The notes under the pieces: generated by a model | The model's database searches: none | What the model was told of the DNA's origin: nothing | The model's input: the letters and a program-made list of their open reading frames with translations, nothing else | Part shown: in pieces, positions 31,204 through 42,629 of the stretch | Layout of the letters: each line of letters begins with the position of its first letter | Numbering within the stretch: the stretch's first letter is position 1 | Assembly (NCBI RefSeq): GCF_002127325.2 | Contig: NC_035434.2 | Span: 79,650,664-79,714,663, forward strand | DNA length: 64,000 nt | Source: Helianthus annuus | Taxonomy: Eukaryota; Streptophyta; Magnoliopsida; Asterales; Asteraceae | Direction of reading: 5' to 3' | Translations under genes and position numbers: made by a program

Positions 31204-33327
31204 GTGCAATTTTTAGGTCATATGGTGAATCACGAAGGAATTCACGTAGATCCTGCTAAAATAGAAGCAATCACGAATTGGAAAGCTCCACGAACGGCTA
31301 TGGAAGTTAGAAGTTTTCTAGGCTTAGCTGGATACTATAGACGATTTATTAAAGATTTCTCTAGGATAGCTGTACCTTTAACTAAGCTAACCTGTAAAGC
31401 CGTTAAGTTTGAATGGGGATCTAGACAAGAGGAAGCTTTTAGGATTCTAAAGCACCACTTGACAAATGCTCCAATTTTAGCTTTACCCGAAGGAACTGAG
31501 GATTTTGAAGTATACTGTGATGCTTCAAAATTAGGATATGGATGTGTATTGATGCAACGCAAAAAGGTAATTGTGTATGCCTCTAGGCAATTGAAAAAGC
31601 ACGAAGAAAATTACACGACTCATGACCTAGAGTTAGGAGCCATAATTTTCGCTCTTAAAATTTGGAGACATTATCTGTATGGAAGTAAGTTTACTATCTA
31701 TACGGACCATAAGAGTTTAAGGTATATATTTGGGCAAAAAGAGTTAAATATGAGGCAAAGAAGGTGGTTGGAAATCCTAAGTGATTACGACTGTGATATT
31801 CAATATCACGAAGGAAAAGCGAACGTAGTCGCAGACGCCTTAAGTCGTAAATATCATGAAAAGCAAAAGCGAGTCTGTGCTCTTAGGTTAAATCTACAAT
31901 TAGATTTAATGGAACAAATAAAGGAAGTTCAGGGAACGGCAATCAAGGACGATGCCGAAGGAATGAAAGGTTACCTAAAGGAATTAGAACAAGGAAAAGA
32001 TGGAATTTGGAGATTCCACAAGAAACGAATTTGGGTACCTAAGCAAGGAGAATTAAGAAATAAAATTTTAGAAGAATCTCATAAATCTAGGTATACTGTA
32101 CATCCAGGAAATAATAAGATGTACCAGGATTTAAGAAATAATTTTTGGTGGATAGGAATGAAAAAGGATATAGCCGAATACGTATCTAAGTGTCTAACCT
32201 GTTCACAAGTTAAAGCCGAACATCAGAAACCTTCAGGACTACTACAACAGTTAGAAATGCCTGTATGCAAATGGGAACTTATAACAATGGATTTTATTAC
32301 TAAGTTACCCAAAACCAGAAAAGGTAATGATGCTATTTGGGTAATTGTGGATCGATTAACCAAATCAGCTCATTTTCTACCAATGAAGGAAACCTTTAAC
32401 ATGGAAAGGTTAGCCAAGTTGTACGTAGATGAAGTAGTATCCTTACATGGAGTCCCACTCTCCATTGTATCGGATAGAGATAGTCGTTTCACTTCCCGTT
32501 TCTGGACAAGTTTCCAGGAGGCAATGGGAACTCGACTTAATTTGAGTACTGCATATCATCCTCAAACGGACGGACAAAGTGAAAGGAAGATACAAACCCT
32601 GGAAGACATGCTCCGAGCATGTGTAATTGACTTTGGTGGTAATTGGGATAGCCATTTACCATTAATTGAATTCTCCTATAACAATAGTTATCATTCGAGC
32701 ATCGAAGCTGCTCCATTTGAAGCACTGTATGGACGCAAGTGCAGAACTCCCGTTTGTTGGGCAGAAATAGGAGAAAGTCAATTATCAGGTCCAAAGATTG
32801 TGCAAGAAACTACTGACAAGATATCACAAATCAAGGAAAGACTGAAGCCTACTAGAGATCGTCAGAAGAGCTATGCAGACAATCGCCGTAAGCCATTAGA
32901 ATTTCAAGTTGGAGACAAAGTACTATTAAAAGTATCTCCTTGGAAAGGAGTAGTACGATTTGGTAAGAAAGGAAAACTGAGTCCCAGATATGTTGGACCA
33001 TTCCCAGTAATCCAACGAATCGGACCAGTAGCTTATCGCTTACAACTACCAGAAGAGTTAGCTGGAGTACATGATGTGTTTCATGTATCCAATCTCAAGA
33101 AATGTTTATCAGACGAATCCCTGGTAGTACCTCTTCAAGATATAGAGGTAAATGAAAAGCTGAAATTTGTAGAGAAACCCTTACAAATAGAAGATCGGTA
33201 GATTAAGTTTCTCAAACACAAACGACTAGTGTTAGTAAAAGTCAAATGGGAATCCAGGAGAGGACCCGAGTACACTTGGGAACTGGAATCAGAAATGAAG
33301 CGAAAGTACCCTCATCTATTTCAGTAA
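31204..33327 (+). pseudogene. RT thumb, RNase H, integrase and chromodomain-like tail of the nested element
   Basis: It starts with the RT connection ([18 protein letters not shown]). RNase H follows with [19 protein letters not shown] and YTDHKSLRY. Integrase has an HHCC finger (CLTCSQVK) and catalytic Asp in TMDFITK, Asp in VSDRDSRF and Glu in DGQSERKIQ. The tail [19 protein letters not shown] is the usual C-terminal integrase fold. A TAG at 33199-33201 interrupts; the same frame then runs to the TAA at 33325-33327 and encodes VKVKWESRRGPEYTW, like the degenerate chromodomain of Tekay-type elements, which may steer integration to heterochromatin. Confidence 0.88.
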
Positions 33328-33350
33328 ATCTCGAGGACGAGATTTTTCTT

Positions 33351-33363
33351 AAGGTGGGGAGGA
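33351..33363 (+). other. Polypurine tract of the nested element
   Basis: AAGGTGGGGAGGA directly before the 3' LTR; the usual plus-strand primer. Confidence 0.85.
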
Positions 33364-34843
33364 TGTAACAACTGTCGCTAAAATCAATAATTAGGACATT
33401 AATTAGTCAATAAGAAAACCCTAACTGAGACACCCAATTAATTCTGCACTAGCCCTAAAAATTTCAGGATGATCGGAATCAGGATCAGGGCCCCTAAAAC
33501 TCGAGGGGGGCAAACCCTAGTTGAATAGTTATCTAAAATAAACGATGGATTGTTCTGATTGGCCAATTCATTTGATTCACCAAGGCTAGTCCCGGGCTAG
33601 GCAGCCTATGAATTTGACTGCTTAGCTTACGGACCGTAAGGGTCAGGGCATACGGTTCGTAAGGGAGTCCCAAAACTTACTATAAATAGCCGACCTTGGG
33701 ACTTGCACAGAGGAGTTAAAACGACGTAAAGTTGCTGTCTGTACGTCGAGTTAAGGCCATAATACCACAATAAACACACACACGATCACGAGGTGCTGCC
33801 GCAATCAGGGTAATAACTCGATCGCTATTACGATTCAACGTCCGATCGATTATAACTATCCAACGATTGTCCGAGTGCTGCTCAAATTGAGCTTGTACTT
33901 TATTATTCATTGTGATTTCAACTTGAATGTTTGAGTGCTGTTCGAATTCGGACTATGCTCTGTCATTCGTTGTGAATCCATTGAATTGTTAAGTATCGCA
34001 CTTGATAATGGTTGTGAGTGTTTAATCTCGTGAATTGACGTAACTGCTGAATTAGTTACTAATCCCGTTTGTGTGTGCATTGTTATTTAAATTAGGTTAG
34101 AAGGTTAATCAGTAAAGCTTATATTCTGCTCGTAAATCTGCAATGTGAGTCATTCCTCTTTTATAAACTCGTTTCTCACAGTTTGTGAGTCATTCTCTTT
34201 TTTTATCAACTGTGTTACAAAACTCCAAATTATTTTCAAAGTTATAGTTACAGTGATTAAGTCTATGTAATCACCAAGTTACAGCCGGTATGTGGGGTTT
34301 TGTATACATTACTTATTTCCCGTCACACTTGGACAAACGGGTGGCCAAGGGGTGATCTGACCACAGTCACAGACACCATTGGACAAATGGGCTAGCCAAT
34401 GGATGGTCGAGTGACAAATACTGTGGGTAGTTGGTTTGATATCAGAAACATTGTAATTCCCCTTAATACTGTAGATTATAACAAATATGTCGTTTTCAGT
34501 AAACTGAATGATTCACTCAGTATTTCCCCGCTGACAAAACCTTTTTCAAACATGTTTCAGGTGATCTGGTATGAGCAAAGAAAAGTGCCGTGGAGCACTC
34601 CCAGCTTAGAAAAGTGGCTCAATGTAAATAAATAAATGAACATGTTTTGAAAATAAAGATTTCCCTGAGAAATCACATTATTGTAAATTTCGGGAATTTA
34701 TCCCAGAAAGTTATGAAACGAGCAGTTTAAATTATTAAAAGATCCTGTTTTAAAAAGACTTCCGCTGTCGCCTAAATTAAATACCACGGGATTCCTGTCC
34801 CGCGGCCCCTGAAACGGGTCAAACCGGGTCTGGGGCCGTGACA
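33364..34843 (+). repeat. 3' LTR of the nested gypsy element
   Basis: 1480 bp, same length as the 5' copy. Differences are scattered substitutions only, including one in the second palindrome (TACGGTTCGTAAG near 33650). TATA box at 33680-33689. Confidence 0.95.
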
Positions 34844-34848
34844 CCACG

Positions 34849-36010
34849 TGCAAGACCCAATACACTAGGTGGTATGATTTAAGTTTATATTTCTTACTTG
34901 CTAGATTACTTTTGTCCGGTGTGGTGTTTATGGTGTGTTTATTTAGGGTAGTAGCATGCTGTCTATTAGCCCTACTGCGTTCTTTTTTGATATGCAATTG
35001 TTTACTTGAAAATTTGACAAGTGGTGGTCAAATTCTTTTCTGATTTCTCGTCACCCCGTTACGACAACTGTTTATGCATTCTATCTATTTACACGCTTAA
35101 CTCGACATGACGTCACCATCTGACCCTCCGTACATTCGGCTTGTACGTCAACATTCACGAAGACCAGACCTGGCTCAAACGAACTCGGGTTTTGGAGAAC
35201 TATACCCACGCATCCCTGTTGACGAACCTCATCATCTCCACTGGTTGTCATTACCAGGAATGAAGCAGCCACAGTTACACGCATTTGTCGTTTTGCAACT
35301 CGCAACCCTACCAACCAAATTCTATTTTGAACAAGTGATATACTTCCGTGATCATGATGCAACGAACTTCCCTTTTTGTGTCGTGCCGCCACACCTCACT
35401 ACTAGAATTGCTTCTAAGCGACATATTACTTGGTTGAATTCTTCTGTTATTGGTGGACCCCTGTTTTCGCTCGATTCTTCGCATGAACCTCATTAATTCC
35501 CTGTTTCTTCGATTGGCAACTGATTTAACGAAACGCCAACAACCACACCACGATCTCCACCGATACAAGATTTCCCCCATTACCTTATTGGGTGGTTAAT
35601 GCTTCTTCTACTTGATTGACTCCTTCGAAAACCCAACCTAGCGAATGGATGCCCTTACTGATGGGATAGTCTTCAGGACGCTCAAGGATAGAAATATGGA
35701 TCACTCAACCTACAGGTGAACACGATAATCTATACACTTACCTGACCCGCCTTACACTACAAGAAATCGTACTATTCCATGATAGTCTTCTTAAATACGC
35801 GGAATCTTTACACTAGCTTTTGTACTTACACATGATTGTTGCTTTATGTTACGTCTAATTTCTACCATTTGCTTAGACCAAACCATCATTCTCTTACCAC
35901 AGTGACATTTCGTTCTCGCTTTTCCATGCAAAGACGCTGAAACGAACACCCTCTAGCATAGAGAGTTTAGAAGGCTCGACTCTCGATCCTTGGTGACCAC
36001 TCCCTGAAAC
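34849..36010 (+). other. Gag-less leader region of the outer chromovirus
   Basis: This stretch lies between the nested element and the protease of the outer element, where gag should be. It has no zinc knuckle, no Retrotrans_gag landmark and many stops in all frames. The one longer plus-strand frame, 35107-35496 (129 codons, MTSPSDPPYIRLVRQHSRRP), is unrecognised. Gag-protease linker sequence ([11 protein letters not shown]) reappears only just before 36044. So gag was lost or replaced before or after insertion. Confidence 0.65.
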
Positions 36011-36043
36011 CTTGAGGGCGACGCGAGGAACAATCCCAACGTT

Positions 36044-39000
36044 GTGATGGGTAAGTTTCCACTGGATGAGTTCTTTGTTACTGTTTTATTTGATTCGGGT
36101 AACGATACTAGTTATGTGTCCTTAAAAGTTGGCCAAATGCTTAAGTGCACTCCAACACTTTTGAACACCAAACACACTGTAGAACTAGCTAACGGTAAAA
36201 GTCTTGAAGCCACACACATAGTTAAAGGTTGTAACCTCGTCTTAGCTGGTCAGACTTTCTCTATCGATCTTATTCCTATCACACTAGGTAGTTTCGACGT
36301 CGTTATTGGGATGGATTGGCTATCTCATCATCAAGCAGAGATTGTTTGCAAGGAGAAAATCGTCCGCATTCCTCATTCTGGTGAAGAACCTCTCGTGATT
36401 CGTGGTGACAAGAGTGGTGCTGTCGAAGGCATCATATCTTTCCTTAAGGCCCAGAAGTGTTTGCGAAAGGGCCACACTACCATTTTAGCACTCGTTACTG
36501 ACACATCAACGGAAGAGAAGATAATTGAAGACATCCCTATTGTGCGCGATTTTCCCGAGGTATTTCCTGAGAAATTACCTGGTCTTCCACCTCATCGCCA
36601 AGTTGAGTTTCAAATCGAGCTAGCTCCTGGAGCAGCGCCAGTAGCTCGAGCACCTTATCGTCTAGCTCTATCAGAACTTGAAGAACTGTCCAAGCAATTA
36701 CAAGAACACTTGGAAAAGGGTTTTATACGTCCTAGCTCTTCGCCCTGGGGAGCTCCAGTCTTGTTCGTAAAGAAGAAAGATGGTACTTTCAGAATGTGTA
36801 TTGACTATCGCGAGCTTAACAAGGTGACTGTGAAGAATCGTTATCCTCTTCCACGTATTGACGACTTATTCGACCAGCTGCAAGGGTCGAGCTATTACTT
36901 CAAGATTGATTTGAGATCGGGATACCATCAGCTGAGGGTCCGAGATGAGGACGTCTCCAAAACAGCATTCAGAACTCGTTACGGCCATTACGAGTTTCTG
37001 GTTATGCCATTCGGGCTGACGAATGCACCAGCGGTCTTCATGGATCTCATGAACCGAGTGTGCAAACCTCACATGGATAAGTTCGTTATTGTGTTCATCG
37101 ACGATATCCTGATCTATTCTAAGAGTCAGGAGGAACACGAGCAGCATCTACGACTTATGCAGGAACTTCTTCGAAAAGAGCAGTTGTATGCCAAGTTTTC
37201 GAAATGTGACTTCTGGCTTCGCGAAGTCCAATTTCTAGGCCATGTGGTAAACAAGGATGGGATTCATGTTGATCCATCCAAGGTTGAATCGATCAAGAAC
37301 TGGCCTGCACCCCGCACACCAACAGAAATCCGCCAATTCTTGGGTTTGGCCAGATATTACAGAAGGTTTATAAAAGATTTCTCCAAGATTGCGCAACCTC
37401 TCACTTCACTGACTCAGAAGGGTGTCACCTATCGTTGGGGTGATGCACAGGAGTCCGCATTTCAACACCTAAAGGATAGACTTTGTAGCGCACCTATCCT
37501 CTCATTGCCTGAAGGCACAAATGATTTCGTGGTTTATTGTGACGCTTCCATCCAAGGACTGGGTTGCGTATTGATGCAACGTGACAAGGTCATTGCCTAC
37601 GCATCACGCCAACTTAAAGTTCACGAAAGGAACTACACTACACATGACTTGGAGCTGGGAGCAGTTGTCTTCGCACTTAAGATATGGAGACATTACCTGT
37701 ACGGTACCAAGTGCACCATTTACACCGATCACAGGAGTCTCGAGCATATCTTCAAGCAAAAGGAGTTAAACATGCGTCAACGCCGATGGGTTGAGCTCTT
37801 GAACGATTATGAATGCGCAATCAAATACCATCCGGGCAAGGCCAATGTTGTGGCTGACGCCCTCAGTCGAAAGGATACTTTACCCAAGCGTGTACGTGCG
37901 TTACAGCTTACCATCCAATCTAACCATCCCGCTCAGATTCGCGATGCTCAGGTTGAAGCATTGAAAGAAGAAAACATCAGGGCTGAGTCCCTACGAGGAT
38001 CGAGGCAACAGCCAGAACAAAAGGAAAACGGCGCCTACTATGTTGACGGGCGCATCTGGGTTCCACTGTATGGAGACCTACGCGAGCTTGTGATGGATGA
38101 AGCACATAAGTCTCGTTATTCAGTACATCCTGGTTTGGATAAGATGTACCACGACCTAAAGACTACATACTGGTGGCCTGGTATGAAAGCCAGCATAGCA
38201 ACCTACGTCAGTAAATGCTTGACTTGTGCTAGGGTCAAGGTTGAATATCAGAAACCATCAGGCCCACTTCAACAACCAGAGATACCTAAATGGAAATGGG
38301 AGCAAATTTCCATGGATTTCGTTACTGGTCTGCCCAGATCTCAACGCGGAAACGATACCATCTAGGTGATCGTGGATCGACTGACCAAGTCTGCACATTT
38401 TCTGCCTATCAAAGAAACGGATAAGTTTTCTACTCTAGCAGACATCTACTTAAAAGAAGTGGTATCAAGGCACGGAGTGCCAACCTCCATCATTTCTGAT
38501 CGTGATGCTCGTTTTACCTCTGAACTGTGGCAAGCTATGCATAAGTCTTTTGGCTCACGTTTAGATATGAGCACCGCTTATCATCCACAGACAGATGGGC
38601 AATCTGAACGCACCATCCAGACTCTTGAAGACATGCTTAGGGCATATGTAATCGATTTTGGTAACGGCTGGGAAAAGCATCTCCCGTTAGTGGAGTTTTC
38701 ATATAACAACAGCTACCACACCAGCATCCAAGCTGCTCCGTTCGAGGCATTGTACGGACGTAAATGCCGATCACCTCTTTGTTGGGCAGAAGTTGGTGAC
38801 AGTCAAATCACTGGCCCAGAACTAGTAGTAGATACAACCGAGAAGATTGCTCAGATACGACAACGAATGGCGGCAGCTCGTGACCGTCAAAAAAGCTATG
38901 CCGATAAGCGAAGAAAGCCACTCGAGTTCCAGGTTGGGGATCGGGTGCTACTCAAAGTTTCACCTTGGAAAGGTGTAGTTCGTTTCGGAAAACGAGGCAA

Positions 39001-39463
39001 ACTCAACCCGTGATACGTTGGACCCTTCGAAATCACAGAGAGAATTGGCAAGGTCGCTTACAGGCTGAACCTACCTGAAGAACTCAGTGGAGTTCACAAC
39101 GTATTCCATGTGTCGAATATGAAGAAGTGTCTGTCAGATGAGACCCTCATAGTTCCTCTCAAAGAGCTCACAATCGACGACAAGCTGCGATTCGTTGAGG
39201 AACCAATAGAGATTACGGATCAAGACGTTAAGATTCTCAAGCAAACCAGAATACCTCTCGTCCGAGTTCGTTGGAATTCCCGTCGTGGCCCAGAGTATAC
39301 CTGGGAACGAGAAGACCAAATGAAACTCAAGTATCCCCAGCTGTTTAAGAAATATGCAACCACAACTGAGGCTGAAGCTACCGCAGAATTTCGGGACGAA
39401 ATTCCAAATCAACGGGGGGATGATGTGACACCCCAGGAAAATCAGGAAAACAACGAAACATAA
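36044..39463 (+). pseudogene. Outer chromovirus pol: protease, RT, RNase H, integrase, chromodomain-like tail
   Basis: One reading frame throughout, broken only by TAG at 38363-38365 and TGA at 39011-39013. Order: protease ([13 protein letters not shown], Asp-Ser-Gly at 36092-36100; Ala of the usual DSGA is Asn), [10 protein letters not shown] ([15 protein letters not shown] at 37094-37105), RNase H ([28 protein letters not shown]), integrase finger (CLTCARVK), catalytic Asp in SMDFVTG, Asp in ISDRDARF, Glu in DGQSERTIQ, and a chromodomain-like tail (VRVRWNSRRGPEYTW). The stops fit TGG-to-TAG and CGA-to-TGA changes. After the tail the frame runs to 39463 through a duplicated polypurine region. 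Confidence 0.92.
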
Positions 39464-39524
39464 CTAGCTTCCTCAGTAACCACGCGCTAAATTTCGGGAC
39501 GAAATTTTCTTAACAGGGGGAGAA
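39386..39524 (+). other. Twin polypurine-tract modules before the outer 3' LTR
   Basis: Two modules each read TTTCGGGACGAAATT, then a purine run, then TGTGACA: the first ends at 39424 (TGTGACACCCCAGG), the second at 39525 (the actual LTR start), 101 bp apart. The same pair with the same 101-bp spacing occurs at 9130 and 9231, at the start of the solo LTR. Confidence 0.8.
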
Positions 39525-42500
39525 TGTGACAACCCTCAAATTTACATGTAACCGTACGATTATTTAATGATAATTAAAATGCTTGATGACTGTGTTGAAT
39601 TACTAAACTGCTTTCTGATCACTGTGTCACACTTACATGTGCTTGTTAGCACACTAGTCATGTGCAGAAAAATTGACTAAATGGTCCTGAAAATTCTCCT
39701 ATGTGTTAGGAATTAAAAGTGTTACAAAAATATATGTATAAGACGCCTTACAGAATAATTAAACACTTTAACGAAACGGTATTTAACCGAACAACCGGAC
39801 ATTACCCGGGACACCAAATATTTGTCAAATACATTGTTTTATTATTTTTGACTAGTCATGATCCCCGTATACCCTAACACCCCCTAAATATCAACATACT
39901 AATATATGTAAGTATATACTTGACAACCTAACTAACCTTTACCAATTAGTTACAAAATTTGCAACCAACCCCCCCCCCTAACCGAATTCGGTCACAAGGA
40001 CCATTTCCCCCACATGCTTCATATCTTGTTCATAGATTTTATTTGATATTTTATTTGATTGTTTGCTTAATGGAGTGAACAAAATATTTCCCCCACATGC
40101 TTCATATCTTGTTCATAGATTTTATTTGATATTTTATTTGATTTTTTGCTTAATGGAGTGAACAAAATATTTCCCCCCACATGCTTCATATCTTGTTCAT
40201 AGATTTTATTTGATTGTTTGCTTAATGGAGTGAACAAAATATTAGGATGTAAGATTATAAGTATGGGCTATATCTTTGCAAGATCATCCATATCATTCCA
40301 TCACTTCACAAAGATCACACCATCTCTTTCACTCTCCTCCCTCTCCTCTCGGCCACCCACAACCGGCCACCATACACCACCCACACACCACCCATTTTCT
40401 TGCAACTTCAATCCACTCCAAGGTGATAGCAAGGTGCTAGGAGGTGAAGTAGGAAGCCCGGTGTGCTTGGAACTCGAAGGACCTCTCTTGTGTGCTATTA
40501 TCCTCCACATTTCCGACTTGTTTCTTCCCTAGCCTTGTGCTAGTAGTAAGACACTCTAACACTCTTAATCTACATATTTATGATGGTTAATAGATGATTA
40601 ATGGTTAAAAACTTACGAAACTCTAAAAGAACTTACATTAGTCTTGGATAAAAGATGAATAAGATGAATAAAGGGAAGATAGGTGTGTAACTCATGTAGA
40701 TCTTGTGTGATTATGATTATTGGTGGATTATTTGATGTTTTGCTGATTATTATTGATGTGTGATGTTGTTGTGGTCACTAAACATAATTAACGGGATCAA
40801 CCGAACACAAACTAGTAAGCTAGAAACCAAAAACAGCAATCTGTCCATACTTTACAGCCAACTTCAGTTGGCTGTAAACAGGTCATAAACTTAACGAAAA
40901 ACCGATATTTTGAATCTAAAATATGTTATTATGAAATACGGTTCTAATGGCACCGGAATGGTAATTTTTGGACTCCGTTTGCTATTTTTAAAGTGTTAAT
41001 TTGTAACAGCAACTTAAGCTGAATTTTGACAGCAATAAATGGGTGGCATACTTTCAGTCATAACCTGAGTTTTGTGATGAATCGGACCATGAAATGTGTA
41101 CAGTAGATGACAACCGATGCATTTGTAATTACCCCACTAGAATTTCGTAAATCGGACACTCGATGAATTTTTAATAAATTGTTCCGTGGACTGTGGTCAG
41201 AAATACACAAATCTGAGTTCAGTCCGGAACATGAATTTTTATAAAATATTGGTAATTAACCGGACCCCGATATTTTTACACAATAAAATATGGAACGCTT
41301 ATGACCTGTAAAAATTTGGAAATTTTTGGAATAATTTAACTATTTTATTAAAATGTCCGAAAACAGCCGGTTTTGAATATAAATGCTGAAATGACATAAG
41401 TTGTGACTTGCGTGTCTAAATGTCGAGTATGCTATCTTCGAATAATCTAACATGTTATATGTGTTATTTTATGTTTGCTTATGAGTGGGGAATGGATGGG
41501 AAGTATATATGGGCATAAACAGTTAAAGTAATGCATGTTATGTGATAGATACGTGTAGGAACTTTGTGCGTTATTTGTAAGACACTAAATGACTAACTGT
41601 AAATCATACTAGGACGTGATTGACCGACCTTGACTGTTAGCGATATTTGAGAATCTAACCGAGCAAACCGAGGTGAGTTCACACTTTTCTACAAAGCATG
41701 GTAACTTCCCGGTGGGAATGGGAATGGGTACAGGAATAGGGATTCCTCGTCCTTTGGGACGCGTTCAGGAATGTCAATTCCTCGTCCTTGAGATGTGTTC
41801 AGGAATGTAAATTCCTCGTCCTGTTGGGACGTGTTAGACTTACTGGACTAGAACTCTATCAGCGAAGTCCCTCCCTTTTTGTATCGACTTAATCGCCGAG
41901 GCTATGGCGAGCGGGTCATTAGTTAATAGCGCTATTAGGTTTAACAAACCTCACACCGTGCCAGTCGGACGGGCGTGTACTAATGGACTATGGCACGTCG
42001 GTGGTGATAGAACACCGACGCTAGGGCACAATTGATTTTTGTTTGTAGTCGATATGATAAACGAGTCTGGTAGTTTAAAATACTGGGGTAGCTCCCCACG
42101 GCCAAAGTGCCGGGCTGGATAGCCAGGGAAGGTGGACATGGGATGGTTAACTAATAAACGTTTTCGAACTATGGGGTAACCCCCACGGCTGGATAGCCGA
42201 ATGAGATTAAACTATGTTTTTGGAAACAACTCTAAAATGGACAACCAACCGTGAACTCACTCAACTTTGTTGTTGACTCGTTATTACATGCTTTGCAGGT
42301 CATTAGATGCTATGGAACTTGCATATGGAGGTGGTCGTTGTGGGATGCGAACTGACATGTCCCGTACTTAATGAATAAACTTTATGAACTTATTAAACCT
42401 ACGTTTTGGACTTTAAACTTATGAACTATGGACTTATGTTTTGAACTTATGTTTTATGCTTCCGCTGTTAACCTAAGATCGGTTTACTTCCTTTTGGTCG

Positions 42501-42624
42501 CCAATCGTATTGTGTTGGTTTTATTTACTTAATTATGTTGTTCAATATGATTGGTGGCTCAATCCTGGTCACGTCACGCCTCCAAGCGGTGATACTCTGC
42601 AGGGTGGATTTTGGGGGTGTGACA
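39525..42624 (+). repeat. 3' LTR of the outer chromovirus
   Basis: 3100 bp, bounded as in the 5' copy and followed by the duplication CCCAT. It contains the minisatellite at 40004-40241 and the three ATTCCTCGTCC units at 41739-41823. Confidence 0.93.
40004..40241 (+). repeat. 83-bp minisatellite, three copies (3' LTR)
   Basis: Same units as 22970-23219; the third is shortened by about 15 bp within the ATTTTATTTGATT run. Confidence 0.9.
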
Positions 42625-42629
42625 CCCAT

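Larger units (their letters stand above)
25726..34843 (+). mobile_element. Complete Ty3/gypsy element nested in the leader of the outer one
   Basis: Two LTRs of exactly 1480 bp (25726-27205 and 33364-34843), bordered by the 5-bp duplication CCACG (25721-25725 and 34844-34848). Order: LTR, primer site, ORF1, ORF2, gag with zinc knuckles, protease, RT, RNase H, integrase, chromodomain-like tail, polypurine tract, LTR. I count about 19 substitutions between the LTRs (about 1.3%). The gag-pol frame has three frameshifts and one stop. A third, more diverged LTR of the family starts at 62585. Confidence 0.95.
22488..42624 (+). mobile_element. Complete chromovirus-type Ty3/gypsy element with nested insertion
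   Basis: Two 3.1-kb LTRs (22488-25604 and 39525-42624) flank a primer site and a protease-RT-RNase H-integrase reading frame. The whole is bordered by the 5-bp duplication CCCAT (22483-22487 and 42625-42629). The long LTRs and a chromodomain-like C-terminus suggest the Tekay/Del lineage. A second complete element occupies 25726-34843. No recognisable gag is present. By manual count the LTRs differ at about 38 positions plus small indels (roughly 1.2%), indicating a recent insertion. Confidence 0.93.

Noticed and set aside
35081..35580. Minus-strand open frames in the gag-less segment
   Set aside because: No recognised domain and conflicting overlaps with the plus-strand frame; no way to prefer any.
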